DNA of 64,000 nucleotides. Source: Streptomyces spirodelae. Its GTDB lineage: Bacteria; Actinomycetota; Actinomycetes; Streptomycetales; Streptomycetaceae. The notes beneath the pieces are model-generated. The model was not told where the DNA came from and ran no database searches. It saw only the letters and a list, made by a program, of their open reading frames with translations. Every line of letters starts with the position of its first letter. Position 1 is the first letter of the stretch. Shown here one piece after another: positions 24,841-35,383 of the stretch. The stretch is taken from positions 1 through 64,000 of the forward strand of contig NZ_JAFFZN010000030.1 of the NCBI RefSeq assembly GCF_017676385.1. The letters are read 5' to 3'. A program made the translations under genes and the position numbers.

Positions 24841-24845
24841 TTGCC

Positions 24846-27791
<2,946 letters not shown>

Positions 27792-27805
27792 TCCGCCTCC
27801 CTGTG

Positions 27806-27822
27806 TGGGGCATAACGCCCCA
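27806..27822. other. Short hairpin in the nrdR-nrdJ spacer
   Basis: TGGGGC-ATAAC-GCCCCA in the 162-base spacer, just before nrdJ. It may stabilise or attenuate the message. The spacer holds nothing else recognisable; no cobalamin riboswitch elements were seen. Confidence 0.35.
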
Positions 27823-27953
27823 ACATGCCCCGGTTCTTCCCCGAGAACTGTGCCTGTCTGATGACCCGGACACGGTGCGTGCCTGGGCCAGGTCTCTGTG
27901 TGTGCCGGGAGTCGCCCGGCCTGTGGGCCCAGCAGTGCCGGGCCGGCCGCCGC

Positions 27954-28652
27954 TCAGTCGGCAGCAGCAGCCGCGGGGGCGCCGTCGGCCCCGCCGGCCT
28001 GCCCTCCGGGGCTCCCCGCCCGGGTTCCACCACCGGCCGACGAGGTCACTCCGGGCCCCGCTTGGGCCTCCCCCTGGGCGCCTCGGCCCTTTGCGGACCG
28101 GGCGCCGGCCCTTTGACCGGCGCCGGCCTCCTCCCGACCGTCGGCGGCCCCGCCCTCCCGACCGTCGGCCGTCTCGCCCTGCCGCGCCGAGGGTTCGGCG
28201 GCGCGCGGGTGCGCCTCGCGCAGTTCGGCTATCGCCGCCTCGAAGTCCTCCAGCGATTCGAACGCCTTGTAGACCGAGGCGAACCGCAGATAGGCGACCA
28301 GGTCGAGGTCCTGGAGCGGGCCGAGTATGGCGAGCCCGACGTCATGCGTGGACAACTCCGCGCTTCCGGTGGCTCGGACCGCTTCCTCGACCCGCTGCCC
28401 GAGCTGGGCGAGAGCGTCCTCGGTGACGGGGCGACCCTGGCATGCCTTACGGACTCCGGCGATCACCTTGTCCCTGCTGAAGGGCTCGGTGACACCGCTC
28501 CGCTTGATCACTGTGAGTGACGCGTTTTCCACGGTCGTGAAGCGGCGGGAGCAGTGGGGGCACTGGCGCCGCCGCCGGATGGCCGCTCCGTCGTCGGCCG
28601 TCCGGCTGTCGACCACGCGGCTGTCCGGGTGCCGGCAGAAGGGGCAGTGCAT
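27954..28652 (-). CDS. nrdR: Ribonucleotide reductase regulator NrdR with extended C-terminus
   Basis: 232-residue repressor of ribonucleotide reductase genes, sensing ATP/dATP. The N-terminal zinc ribbon CPFC...CPHC (MHCPFCRHPDSRVVDSR, RRRRQCPHCSRRFTT) is followed by the ATP-cone (VIKRSGVTEPFSRDKVIAGV) ending YLRFASVYKAFE. NrdR proteins are usually 150-180 residues; here about 70 extra residues of Gly/Ala/Arg repeats (ADGREGGAADGREEAGAG) are appended. ATG 28652 has GGGAGGGTGG upstream. It is co-directional with nrdJ. Confidence 0.93.
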   Translation of the reverse strand: MHCPFCRHPDSRVVDSRTADDGAAIRRRRQCPHCSRRFTTVENASLTVIKRSGVTEPFSRDKVIAGVRKACQGRPVTEDALAQLGQRVEEAVRATGSAELSTHDVGLAILGPLQDLDLVAYLRFASVYKAFESLEDFEAAIAELREAHPRAAEPSARQGETADGREGGAADGREEAGAGQRAGARSAKGRGAQGEAQAGPGVTSSAGGGTRAGSPGGQAGGADGAPAAAAAD

Positions 28653-28780
28653 CGTTTCCACCCTCCCAGGGCTCACAGGGCCCTCACCGTGCATGACAGA
28701 TCACGCCGCGGCACCCCCGTCACAGGGGCCCCTCGACAGGCCACCAGCATAGGCGAAGTCCCCCGGCATGAGCACTCGGG

Positions 28781-28828
28781 GACACAACTTCTGGTGGCGC
28801 GCGCTCATCCAACCACTAGATCTGGTAG
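28781..28828 (-). promoter_or_regulatory. Pair of NrdR-box-like sites upstream of nrdR-nrdJ
   Basis: Related sequences ACACAACTTCTGGTGGC (from 28782) and ACCACTAGATCTGGTAGC (from 28812) place their common CTGGT at 28791 and 28822, exactly 31 bases apart, the three-turn spacing known for paired NrdR boxes. The second is also a near palindrome. Confidence 0.5.
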
Positions 28829-29320
28829 CCGATGGTCAAGGCGGCCACCAAGCGTGTCGCCCCCCGGCACGGCCCCCGAGCCTACGCGAAGCGGGGTGGC
28901 GGGAGGGCGCCGGGGCACGCCTGCCAGACTGTGCGGGTCAGCGGCGGCGCCTCGGCGGGAGGGCGCGCGTCGCGACGGCAGGCGCCACCCGGCCGCCGCA
29001 GGTAGCCACCCCGCCGAGGGCGGGCCCTGCGGCACCCGAAAGTGGTGGCACGGAAGAACTGAAGTTCGACGACATAAATGATTACGGACAGCGACGGGCG
29101 ACGACGAGAAACAGGGCACAGAAACGCCCTCGGCGGCGACACGCACCGCTGAGGCGGAACAGGCAGAAAACGACGTACGCGGTGTGTGTGGTTCGTGTGC
29201 CGCACTTGATGCGTGAGCCGTCCACATATTCCGAAAGGGCCCGCCACGCCCGGCGAGACTGGCGGCTCGGCCCATACACCCATCGAGCTGTAGAAGTCAG
29301 GCGAACTCCGGATTTTCACT

Positions 29321-29334
29321 CGAACGTGTGTTTG
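29321..29334 (+). promoter_or_regulatory. LexA box (SOS operator)
   Basis: CGAACGTGTGTTTG fits the Gram-positive/actinobacterial SOS consensus CGAACRNRYGTTYG at every position. It is located 65 bases before the lexA start, as expected for autorepression. Confidence 0.85.
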
Positions 29335-29398
29335 GCGCAACCTTTCGAAACCAACTACCGTTGTCCAGCTAGGGAGAACTTTCTCGAGAGGGGCCGAC

Positions 29399-30208
29399 GT
29401 GACCACGACCGCAGACAGCGCCACCATCACCTCCCAGAACCGCGCAGCTCAGCCGACAGCTCAGCCAATTGACGAAATTCAGCCTGTGAATGACGCCATG
29501 AACGCAGAGATTCAGGAAGGCCAGCAAGCGAAGCGATCGCTTCCCGGCCGACCTCCCGGCATCCGCGCCGACAGTTCGGGGCTCACCGACCGGCAGCGCC
29601 GGGTGATCGAGGTGATCCGTGACTCGGTCCAGCGGCGCGGCTACCCACCGTCCATGCGGGAGATCGGCCAGGCGGTCGGACTCTCCAGCACCTCCTCGGT
29701 GGCACACCAGCTGATGGCGCTCGAGCGCAAGGGCTTTCTCCGCCGCGACCCGCACCGGCCCCGCGCCTACGAGGTGCGTGGCTCGGACGCCCCGAGCAGC
29801 ACCCAGGCCGCCGCCGACACCACGGGCAAGCCGTCGGCCTCCTACGTTCCACTGGTCGGCCGGATCGCCGCCGGCGGCCCCATCCTCGCCGAGGAGTCGG
29901 TCGAGGACGTCTTCCCGCTGCCGCGCCAGCTGGTGGGCGACGGCGAACTGTTCGTCCTGAAGGTGATCGGCGACTCGATGGTCGAGGCCGCGATCTGCGA
30001 CGGCGACTGGGTGACGGTACGGCGTCAGCCCGTCGCGGAGAACGGCGACATCGTGGCGGCGATGCTGGACGGCGAGGCCACCGTGAAGCGCTTCAAGCGC
30101 GAGGACGGGCATGTGTGGCTGCTCCCGCACAACTCCTCGTACCAGCCGATCCCCGGTGACGACGCCACGATCCTCGGCAAAGTCGTCGCCGTGCTGCGCA
30201 GGGTCTGA
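29399..30208 (+). CDS. lexA: SOS repressor LexA
   Basis: 269-residue LexA, repressor of the DNA-damage response, self-cleaving when RecA is activated. The winged-helix domain (LTDRQRRVIEVIRDSV, SMREIGQAVGLSSTSSVAHQL; about 62-127) is followed by a linker, the Ala-Gly cleavage site (A158-G159 in VGRIAAGG), catalytic S193 in GDSM and K230 in ATVKRF. The first 45 residues are an extension common in streptomycetes. GTG 29399 has GAGAGGGG 6 bases upstream. A consensus LexA box lies upstream. Confidence 0.96.
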   Translation: MTTTADSATITSQNRAAQPTAQPIDEIQPVNDAMNAEIQEGQQAKRSLPGRPPGIRADSSGLTDRQRRVIEVIRDSVQRRGYPPSMREIGQAVGLSSTSSVAHQLMALERKGFLRRDPHRPRAYEVRGSDAPSSTQAAADTTGKPSASYVPLVGRIAAGGPILAEESVEDVFPLPRQLVGDGELFVLKVIGDSMVEAAICDGDWVTVRRQPVAENGDIVAAMLDGEATVKRFKREDGHVWLLPHNSSYQPIPGDDATILGKVVAVLRRV

Positions 30209-30350
30209 GCCCCGGCTTCCCGACCCCCGGCGTACGGCAGCACCACAAGACGAGGCATACGGGCCGCTGGTTCCCTCCATCCACACCGGAACCGGCGGCC
30301 CGCCGTGTTGCGTACGCATACCCTGTCGCGCGGCACCCGGCCACACCGTC

Positions 30351-30377
30351 GTGCCGCACCACACCGTTGTGCGGCAC
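30351..30377. terminator. Hairpin between convergent lexA and dinG
   Basis: GTGCCGCAC (30351-30359) pairs with GTGCGGCAC (30369-30377), 9-bp perfect stem, 9-base loop, in the 230-base spacer. No other structure was noted there. Confidence 0.6.
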
Positions 30378-30438
30378 CACAGCGCCGTACCGCCCCACCG
30401 AACCCACAGGGCCGTACGGAGCCGAGCCGTGAGCGCTC

Positions 30439-32457
30439 CTACGCGCGCTTGGCCGCCTCGTCGATGGCGGCGAGAGAGCGGCGGACCTGGTTGCGGTCCG
30501 TCGTGTACCAGAAGTCCGGCATCGAGGCGCGCAGGAAGCTGCCGTAGCGGGCCCGCTCCAGGCGGGGATCGAGCACGGCGACCACGCCCCGGTCCCCCGT
30601 CGCCCGGACGAGCCGGCCCGCTCCCTGCGCCATCAGCAGGGCCGCGTGGGTGGCCGCCACCGCCATGAAACCGTTGCCGCCCGCCTCCTCGACTGCCTTC
30701 TGTCTGGCGCTCATCAGCGGGTCGTCGGGCCGGGGGAAGGGCACTCTGTCCATCACCACGAGCTGGCAGTTGGAGCCCGGCACATCCACGCCCTGCCACA
30801 GCGAGAGGGTGCCGAACAGACAGGTCTCGGCGTCCTCCGCGAACCGCCGGATCAGCTCTCCCAGCGTCTCCTCGCCCTGGAGCAGGATCGGCAGTCCCAG
30901 CCGGCCGCGCAGCTCCTCGGCCGCGGCCCGCGCCCCCCGCATGGAGGAGAAGAGTCCCAGCGTTCGGCCACCTGCCGCCTCCACCAGTTCCGAGAGCTCG
31001 TCCAGCATGTCGTTGCGCTGAGCTTCCCGCCCTGGAGGTGCCAGATGCCTGGCGACGTAGAGGATGCCCTGCTTGCGGTAGTCGAACGGGGAGCCGACGT
31101 CCAGCCCCTTCCAGGGCGGTGTCTCGGCCTCCTCGCCGTCCGCCTCGCCTCCGATGCCCTCAGGGGCGAGGCCGAGTGAGGCGCCGACCCCGTTGAAGTC
31201 CCCGCCGAGTTTGAGGGTGGCGGAGGTGAGGATGACGGAGCGGTCGGTGAAGAGCTTCTCGCGCAGCAGGCCGGAGACCGAGAGCGGCGCCACCCGGAGC
31301 GAGGCTCCGTAGCGCTCGTGCCGCTCGTACCAGATGACGTCGAACTCGGAGTGCTCCAGGATACGTTCGGCAACGTCGTGGACGTTCTCGATCGCGGCCT
31401 TGGCCTGCTTGCGGACCGCGTCCTCGTCCTGGACGGACTTGTCGCGGGTGTTGCCCAGCGCGCTCAGGCAGGTGCGCCCGGCGTCCCGCAGGGCCATCAG
31501 GGCGTACTCCAGATCCTCCGGAACGGTCTCCAGCCGGCCAGGCAGAGCCAGCTCCATCAGCCGTTCGAAGGTTTCCGAGGCGGTCTGCAACTGGTCGGCG
31601 GCCTTCTCGTCCACCAGCTTGGCGGCGCGACGCACCGCGCGGTTGACGCTGCCGGGGGTCAGCTCCCCGGTGGCGACGCCGGTGACACGGGAGACCAGCT
31701 CGTGTGCCTCGTCGACGATCAGCACCTCGTGGCCGGGGAGCACGGGGGCGCCTTCGATGGCGTCGATGGCCAGCAGGGCGTGGTTGGTGACGATCACGTC
31801 GGCCAGCTTGGCCCGCTCCCGGGCAGCCTCCGCGAAGCACTCCGCGCCGTACGCGCACTTGCTTGCACCCAGACATTCGCGCGAGGAGACGGAGACCTGG
31901 GCCCAGGCGCGGTCGGAGACGCCGGGTTTGAGGTCGTCCCGGTCGCCCGTCTCCGTCTCGTCCGACCAGTCACGCAGCCGCAGCAGGTCCTTGCCGAGCT
32001 TGGAGGTGGGGGCGGCGCTCTCGAAGGGGTCGAACAGCCCGTCCTCCTCTTCCTGCGGCACCCCCTCGTGCATCCGGTGCAGACACAGGTAGTTCGACCT
32101 GCCCTTGAGCATGGCGAACTCCGGGCGGCGGCGCAGCAGCGGATGCAGCGCCTCGACGGTGCGCGGCAGGTCACGCTCGACGAGCTGGCGCTGGAGGGCG
32201 AGCGTGGCGGTGGCGACCACCACCCTCCCGCTTCCCTCGGTTCCTCGGGAGGGAGGTACCCCCATTCCGTGTGCAAGCGCGGGGACCAGATAGCCGAGCG
32301 ACTTTCCGGTGCCGGTGCCCGCCTGTACGAGGAGGTGGCGGCCGGCCTCGACAGCCTCGGCGACGGCCTCGGCCATAGCGGCCTGACCTGGGCGTTCGGT
32401 GCCTGCAACGGCCGTGACGGCGGCCTGGAGGAGTTCGGTGACGGCGGGCTTGCTCAT
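30439..32457 (-). CDS. dinG: DinG-type iron-sulfur DNA helicase (XPD family)
   Basis: 672-residue SF2 helicase. Walker A GTGTGKS (QAGTGTGKSLGYLVPAL), DEAH in VLIVDEAHELVSR, ATATLALQRQL (motif Ia), and C-terminal motifs LWQGVDVPG and DRVPFPRPDDP. Cysteines between motifs (NYLCLHRM, ECLGASKCAYGAECF) match the 4Fe-4S domain of DinG/XPD proteins. ATG 32457 is close behind a TATCTG hexamer without a ribosome site, suggesting leaderless transcription. It lies convergent to lexA; no LexA box was recognised immediately upstream. Confidence 0.9.
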   Translation of the reverse strand: MSKPAVTELLQAAVTAVAGTERPGQAAMAEAVAEAVEAGRHLLVQAGTGTGKSLGYLVPALAHGMGVPPSRGTEGSGRVVVATATLALQRQLVERDLPRTVEALHPLLRRRPEFAMLKGRSNYLCLHRMHEGVPQEEEDGLFDPFESAAPTSKLGKDLLRLRDWSDETETGDRDDLKPGVSDRAWAQVSVSSRECLGASKCAYGAECFAEAARERAKLADVIVTNHALLAIDAIEGAPVLPGHEVLIVDEAHELVSRVTGVATGELTPGSVNRAVRRAAKLVDEKAADQLQTASETFERLMELALPGRLETVPEDLEYALMALRDAGRTCLSALGNTRDKSVQDEDAVRKQAKAAIENVHDVAERILEHSEFDVIWYERHERYGASLRVAPLSVSGLLREKLFTDRSVILTSATLKLGGDFNGVGASLGLAPEGIGGEADGEEAETPPWKGLDVGSPFDYRKQGILYVARHLAPPGREAQRNDMLDELSELVEAAGGRTLGLFSSMRGARAAAEELRGRLGLPILLQGEETLGELIRRFAEDAETCLFGTLSLWQGVDVPGSNCQLVVMDRVPFPRPDDPLMSARQKAVEEAGGNGFMAVAATHAALLMAQGAGRLVRATGDRGVVAVLDPRLERARYGSFLRASMPDFWYTTDRNQVRRSLAAIDEAAKRA

Positions 32458-32597
32458 AGACCAGATACCTTACGCGGCACCGGTGACACTCCGCCCCGCT
32501 GCTTCATCCGGCGAACGGTTTCTTCCGGCCATGACCGGCTCTGCTCGCGCACATGCGTTCCGTGCGCACACGAGTACTTCCAGTGCTCGGAACCGCT

Positions 32598-34400
32598 TCA
32601 GTGGAGCGGATTGCGTACCGTCCCGTGCACCGCGGCGTGTGGACGTTCGGATCTGTCCCGGTAGCCGTCGGCGTGCAACCGGTTGCGGTTCAGGCAGAGC
32701 CGTTCGATGCGCGGTGTCAGCAGGTCGAAGGTCTCGAAGCGCGGCTTCAGCCCGGGAAACCGCTCGTGATAGCGGTCGATCTCCGCCCGTACGAGTGACC
32801 AGAAGTCGTCCTCGCGCACGCCCAATTGGGCCTCGCACAGCGGCGCCAGATAGCGGAAGACGCCGACGAAGAGCGCCGAGTGGATGAACTGGGTGAGGAA
32901 GGCAGGCGGCTCGGTCAGCAGGACGCGCCGTACGTCCTCCGGCATGGAGTCCAGCTCGGGTACCGGCTCGGCGCTGACGTTGACGTCGTCGACGAAGTCC
33001 TTGATGGCCAGCCGGACAGGTACGTCGCGCTCGTCGAAGACGACGATGGCGTTCTCCCCGTGCGGTGAGAAGACGGTGCCGTAGCGGTAGAGGAAGTGCA
33101 GCAGAGGCGGCAGCAGCGACGCGAACAGGTGCCTGAGCCAGATCTCGGGCGCCAGACCGGACCGCGCCACCAGCTCGGCGGTGAGGGAGTTGCCGTCCGC
33201 GTCGGTGTGGATCAGGGCGGCGAGGGTGCGGGCCCGCTCGTCGGGCCCGAGCATCGGGAGGAGGGGTTCGCGCCAGATGCAGCCGAGCAGTTCGCGGTAC
33301 TGGTACGGCGCGCTGCCCAGCGGTTCGTACACCGGGTGCGAGACGGCCATGGAGGCGACCTCGCCCTGCAGGATCACCCGGCACTCGTCGGAGAGGAACG
33401 GATCCTGGTCGCACAGCCCCTGCACCCAGCCGGTGACGGACGGTGCGGCAACCGTGCGGTCGGTCGGCAGACCCCGCCACACCAGGGTGTTGAGGATGGC
33501 CAGCGGCAGTTTCACGGCGTGCCGGTCCGGCCTGCTCAGGTTGAGGAACGTACGGATGGACTGCTGCGGCAGCCGCAGGTCGCCGTCGCTGGGCAGGGGG
33601 AGGATCTCCCGGGCGGCCAGCTGCGAGGCGAACAGTGGCACCACGGTCTCGTCCCACTGCCAGGGGTGCACAGGCATGCAGAGGTAGTCCTGGGGCGCCA
33701 CCCCGCGCGCGTGCAGCGCCTGCTGGAACGCGACACGTGTCCGGTCGCTCAGCTCGCGCGCGTACAGCCGGTCGGCGTCGGCCAGCCCGGCCACACCGCG
33801 GTACTCGGCCAGCCGTCGGTGTACGGCCAGCCAGGGCAGCGGGCGCGGGGCACGGGCCTCGGGCGCCCAACAAGATGTGTCGCTGCCGGAGAAGCCGAGC
33901 CGCCCTTTGTTGGCCACCAGCCAGGGGTGCCCGGACATGTGCCCCTCCAACTCGGCGTAGCCCAGCGTGGCGAGGTCGGCGACGGGCAGCTCGGAAGCCA
34001 GCAGTCGGGTGTCGGCGGTGAGCGTGGCGGTCAGCTCGCGGATGTAGTGGCCGGCTGTCTCACCGCTCAGCCCCAGCAGCCTCCGGGCGCGCGAGACGAA
34101 GCCCAGCGGGTCGAGTGCCGGCTCCAGCGACGGGGCATCGACGTTCCAGTGGCCGTACGCGCCGCGACGGGCGCGGAAGCGGACGGTCAGCTCGTCGTCC
34201 ACGGGGAGGACGTAGCACCCGGGTGCGGCACCGGGCGCGGGCTGCGGCTGGAGGATCTCCTCGTAGGAGAACTCGGCGATCATCTTGGCGAGCAGCCGCC
34301 GGGACGCGCGGTTCCAGTGGCCGGGCCCCGCTGCGAGGCCCGCAGGAACGGCCGGCGGGGCTAGATCAGAGGAGGGGGACGAGGAAGAGGTTCGGGACAC
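32598..34400 (-). CDS. IucC-type NIS siderophore synthetase
   Basis: 600-residue NRPS-independent siderophore synthetase, joining a carboxylate to an amine or hydroxylamine using ATP. The GHPWLVANKGRLGFS motif is of the type-C pattern; further NIS motifs are PVHPWQWDE, the QSIRTFLN segment, FSPHGENAIV and a C-terminal ferric-reductase-like Cys region is lacking. GTG 34400 has AAGGAG 8 bases upstream. It is last in an operon with the GNAT gene (73 bases upstream) and the type-A synthetase. The product is probably a citrate- or succinate-linked hydroxamate siderophore; exact substrates are not determinable. Confidence 0.87.
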   Translation of the reverse strand: MSRTSSSSPSSDLAPPAVPAGLAAGPGHWNRASRRLLAKMIAEFSYEEILQPQPAPGAAPGCYVLPVDDELTVRFRARRGAYGHWNVDAPSLEPALDPLGFVSRARRLLGLSGETAGHYIRELTATLTADTRLLASELPVADLATLGYAELEGHMSGHPWLVANKGRLGFSGSDTSCWAPEARAPRPLPWLAVHRRLAEYRGVAGLADADRLYARELSDRTRVAFQQALHARGVAPQDYLCMPVHPWQWDETVVPLFASQLAAREILPLPSDGDLRLPQQSIRTFLNLSRPDRHAVKLPLAILNTLVWRGLPTDRTVAAPSVTGWVQGLCDQDPFLSDECRVILQGEVASMAVSHPVYEPLGSAPYQYRELLGCIWREPLLPMLGPDERARTLAALIHTDADGNSLTAELVARSGLAPEIWLRHLFASLLPPLLHFLYRYGTVFSPHGENAIVVFDERDVPVRLAIKDFVDDVNVSAEPVPELDSMPEDVRRVLLTEPPAFLTQFIHSALFVGVFRYLAPLCEAQLGVREDDFWSLVRAEIDRYHERFPGLKPRFETFDLLTPRIERLCLNRNRLHADGYRDRSERPHAAVHGTVRNPLH

Positions 34401-34473
34401 GGGAGTTGCTCCTTGTGGGAGGCGTGGATTCAGATGGCGGTGGCCGCGGAGCACGCGGGCCGCGGCCACCGGT

Positions 34474-35343
34474 TCACAGCTGGTGGCGCAGCTCGCGGTC
34501 CCGCACCATCAGGGCCGCGCGCTTGCCGGGGAGCTTGATCTCGGCGCCGAGCCGGAAGCCGGCGCCCAGAAAGGCCGCCACGGAGGGGACGTTGCGCACA
34601 TCCGGTTCGGCCAGCACCCGCGTGCACCGGGGAAGCTGGTCCAGCACGAGGTCCGCGACCGTACGCAGCAGCAGCGTGCCGAGCCCCCTCCCACGGTGCG
34701 CCGCCGACCCGATGAGCAGGTGCACTCCCGTGTCGTACGGCTGGATGCGGCAGTGCCGTGCGAGTGGGTCGAGGTCGGCGCGGTAGAGCTCCCAGTAGCT
34801 CATCGGGGTGCCGTCGAGCGCTCCGACACAGGGGACGCTGCGTCCGTCGCCCTCCAACTGGGGGCGCAGGTGGGCCTCGGTGACCCGCTCGGGACCGGAC
34901 AGCTCCCAGAAGGCGGCCACCGCGGGATCGTTCATCCAGGCGGAGACCAGCGACAGATCGCGGGGCAGCCGCACCGGCATCAGCTGGAAGAGGCCCGCTT
35001 CGGTGGGGACGGCGGGCCAGTCGGCGGGGACGCCGAGCAGAGCGGGGACGCCGAGCGGAGGGGTGTGTGCCTGACCGGCTGCTTCCTCGGCGTCGGTGCG
35101 GGAGGCGCGAGTGGGGTGGGGAGTGGGCGAGGCGCGGGAGCTGCCGGCGCGCTGTGCGGGCGGCTGCGACCACTTCTGCGGCACTCCTAGATGGAGGGTG
35201 TCCTCGTCGCGGGGGGCTGTGAGGGGGTCGTCGTCGCGGGGGGCTGTGAGGGGGTCGTCGCTGCTGATGGGGGAGCCGGGCGCCGCCGGGTCCGCGCCGG
35301 GGGAACCGGCCGGCGGTGCGGAGCCCGGCTGGAGGTGCGGCAT
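34474..35343 (-). CDS. GNAT acyltransferase for siderophore assembly (IucB/RhbD-like)
   Basis: 289-residue protein whose C-terminal 185 residues form a GNAT acyl-CoA transferase of the siderophore type (WMNDPAVAAFWEL; IGSAAHRGRGLGTLLL with the acyl-CoA loop; RVLAEPDVRNVPSVAAFLGAGF). Such enzymes acylate N-hydroxylated lysine or diamines. The N-terminal 100 residues are unusual: Pro/Ala/Asp-rich, with the nonapeptide DDPLTAPRD encoded twice in tandem. ATG 35343 has GAGGAG upstream. Placed between the two NIS synthetases in one operon, 40 bases after the first. Confidence 0.85.
   Translation of the reverse strand: MPHLQPGSAPPAGSPGADPAAPGSPISSDDPLTAPRDDDPLTAPRDEDTLHLGVPQKWSQPPAQRAGSSRASPTPHPTRASRTDAEEAAGQAHTPPLGVPALLGVPADWPAVPTEAGLFQLMPVRLPRDLSLVSAWMNDPAVAAFWELSGPERVTEAHLRPQLEGDGRSVPCVGALDGTPMSYWELYRADLDPLARHCRIQPYDTGVHLLIGSAAHRGRGLGTLLLRTVADLVLDQLPRCTRVLAEPDVRNVPSVAAFLGAGFRLGAEIKLPGKRAALMVRDRELRHQL
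35204..35257. repeat. Perfect 27-bp tandem duplication in the GNAT gene
   Basis: Bases 35204-35230 and 35231-35257 are identical; each encodes nine residues, so the reading frame is kept. Confidence 0.9.
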
Positions 35344-35383
35344 GACGACGTCTCCTCTCTGCGAGGGGCCGAGGGCCAGGTGG

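Larger units (their letters stand above)
28653..29398. other. Divergent intergenic region between nrdR and lexA
   Basis: 746 bases with control sites for both genes: NrdR-like boxes at 28781-28828 and a LexA box at 29321-29334. The middle (about 28830-29290) shows no credible gene; open frames there lack ribosome sites and domain resemblance. B12-riboswitch motifs were sought and not recognised. Confidence 0.5.

Noticed and set aside
28830..29290. Possible cobalamin riboswitch near nrdJ/nrdR
   Set aside because: No B12-box or conserved riboswitch core could be recognised on either strand; nrdJ needs B12 as a cofactor and would not be expected to be switched off by it.
28768..29472. 234-codon plus-strand frame between nrdR and lexA
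   Set aside because: It runs through the NrdR-like boxes, the LexA box and into lexA in another frame, with no ribosome site.
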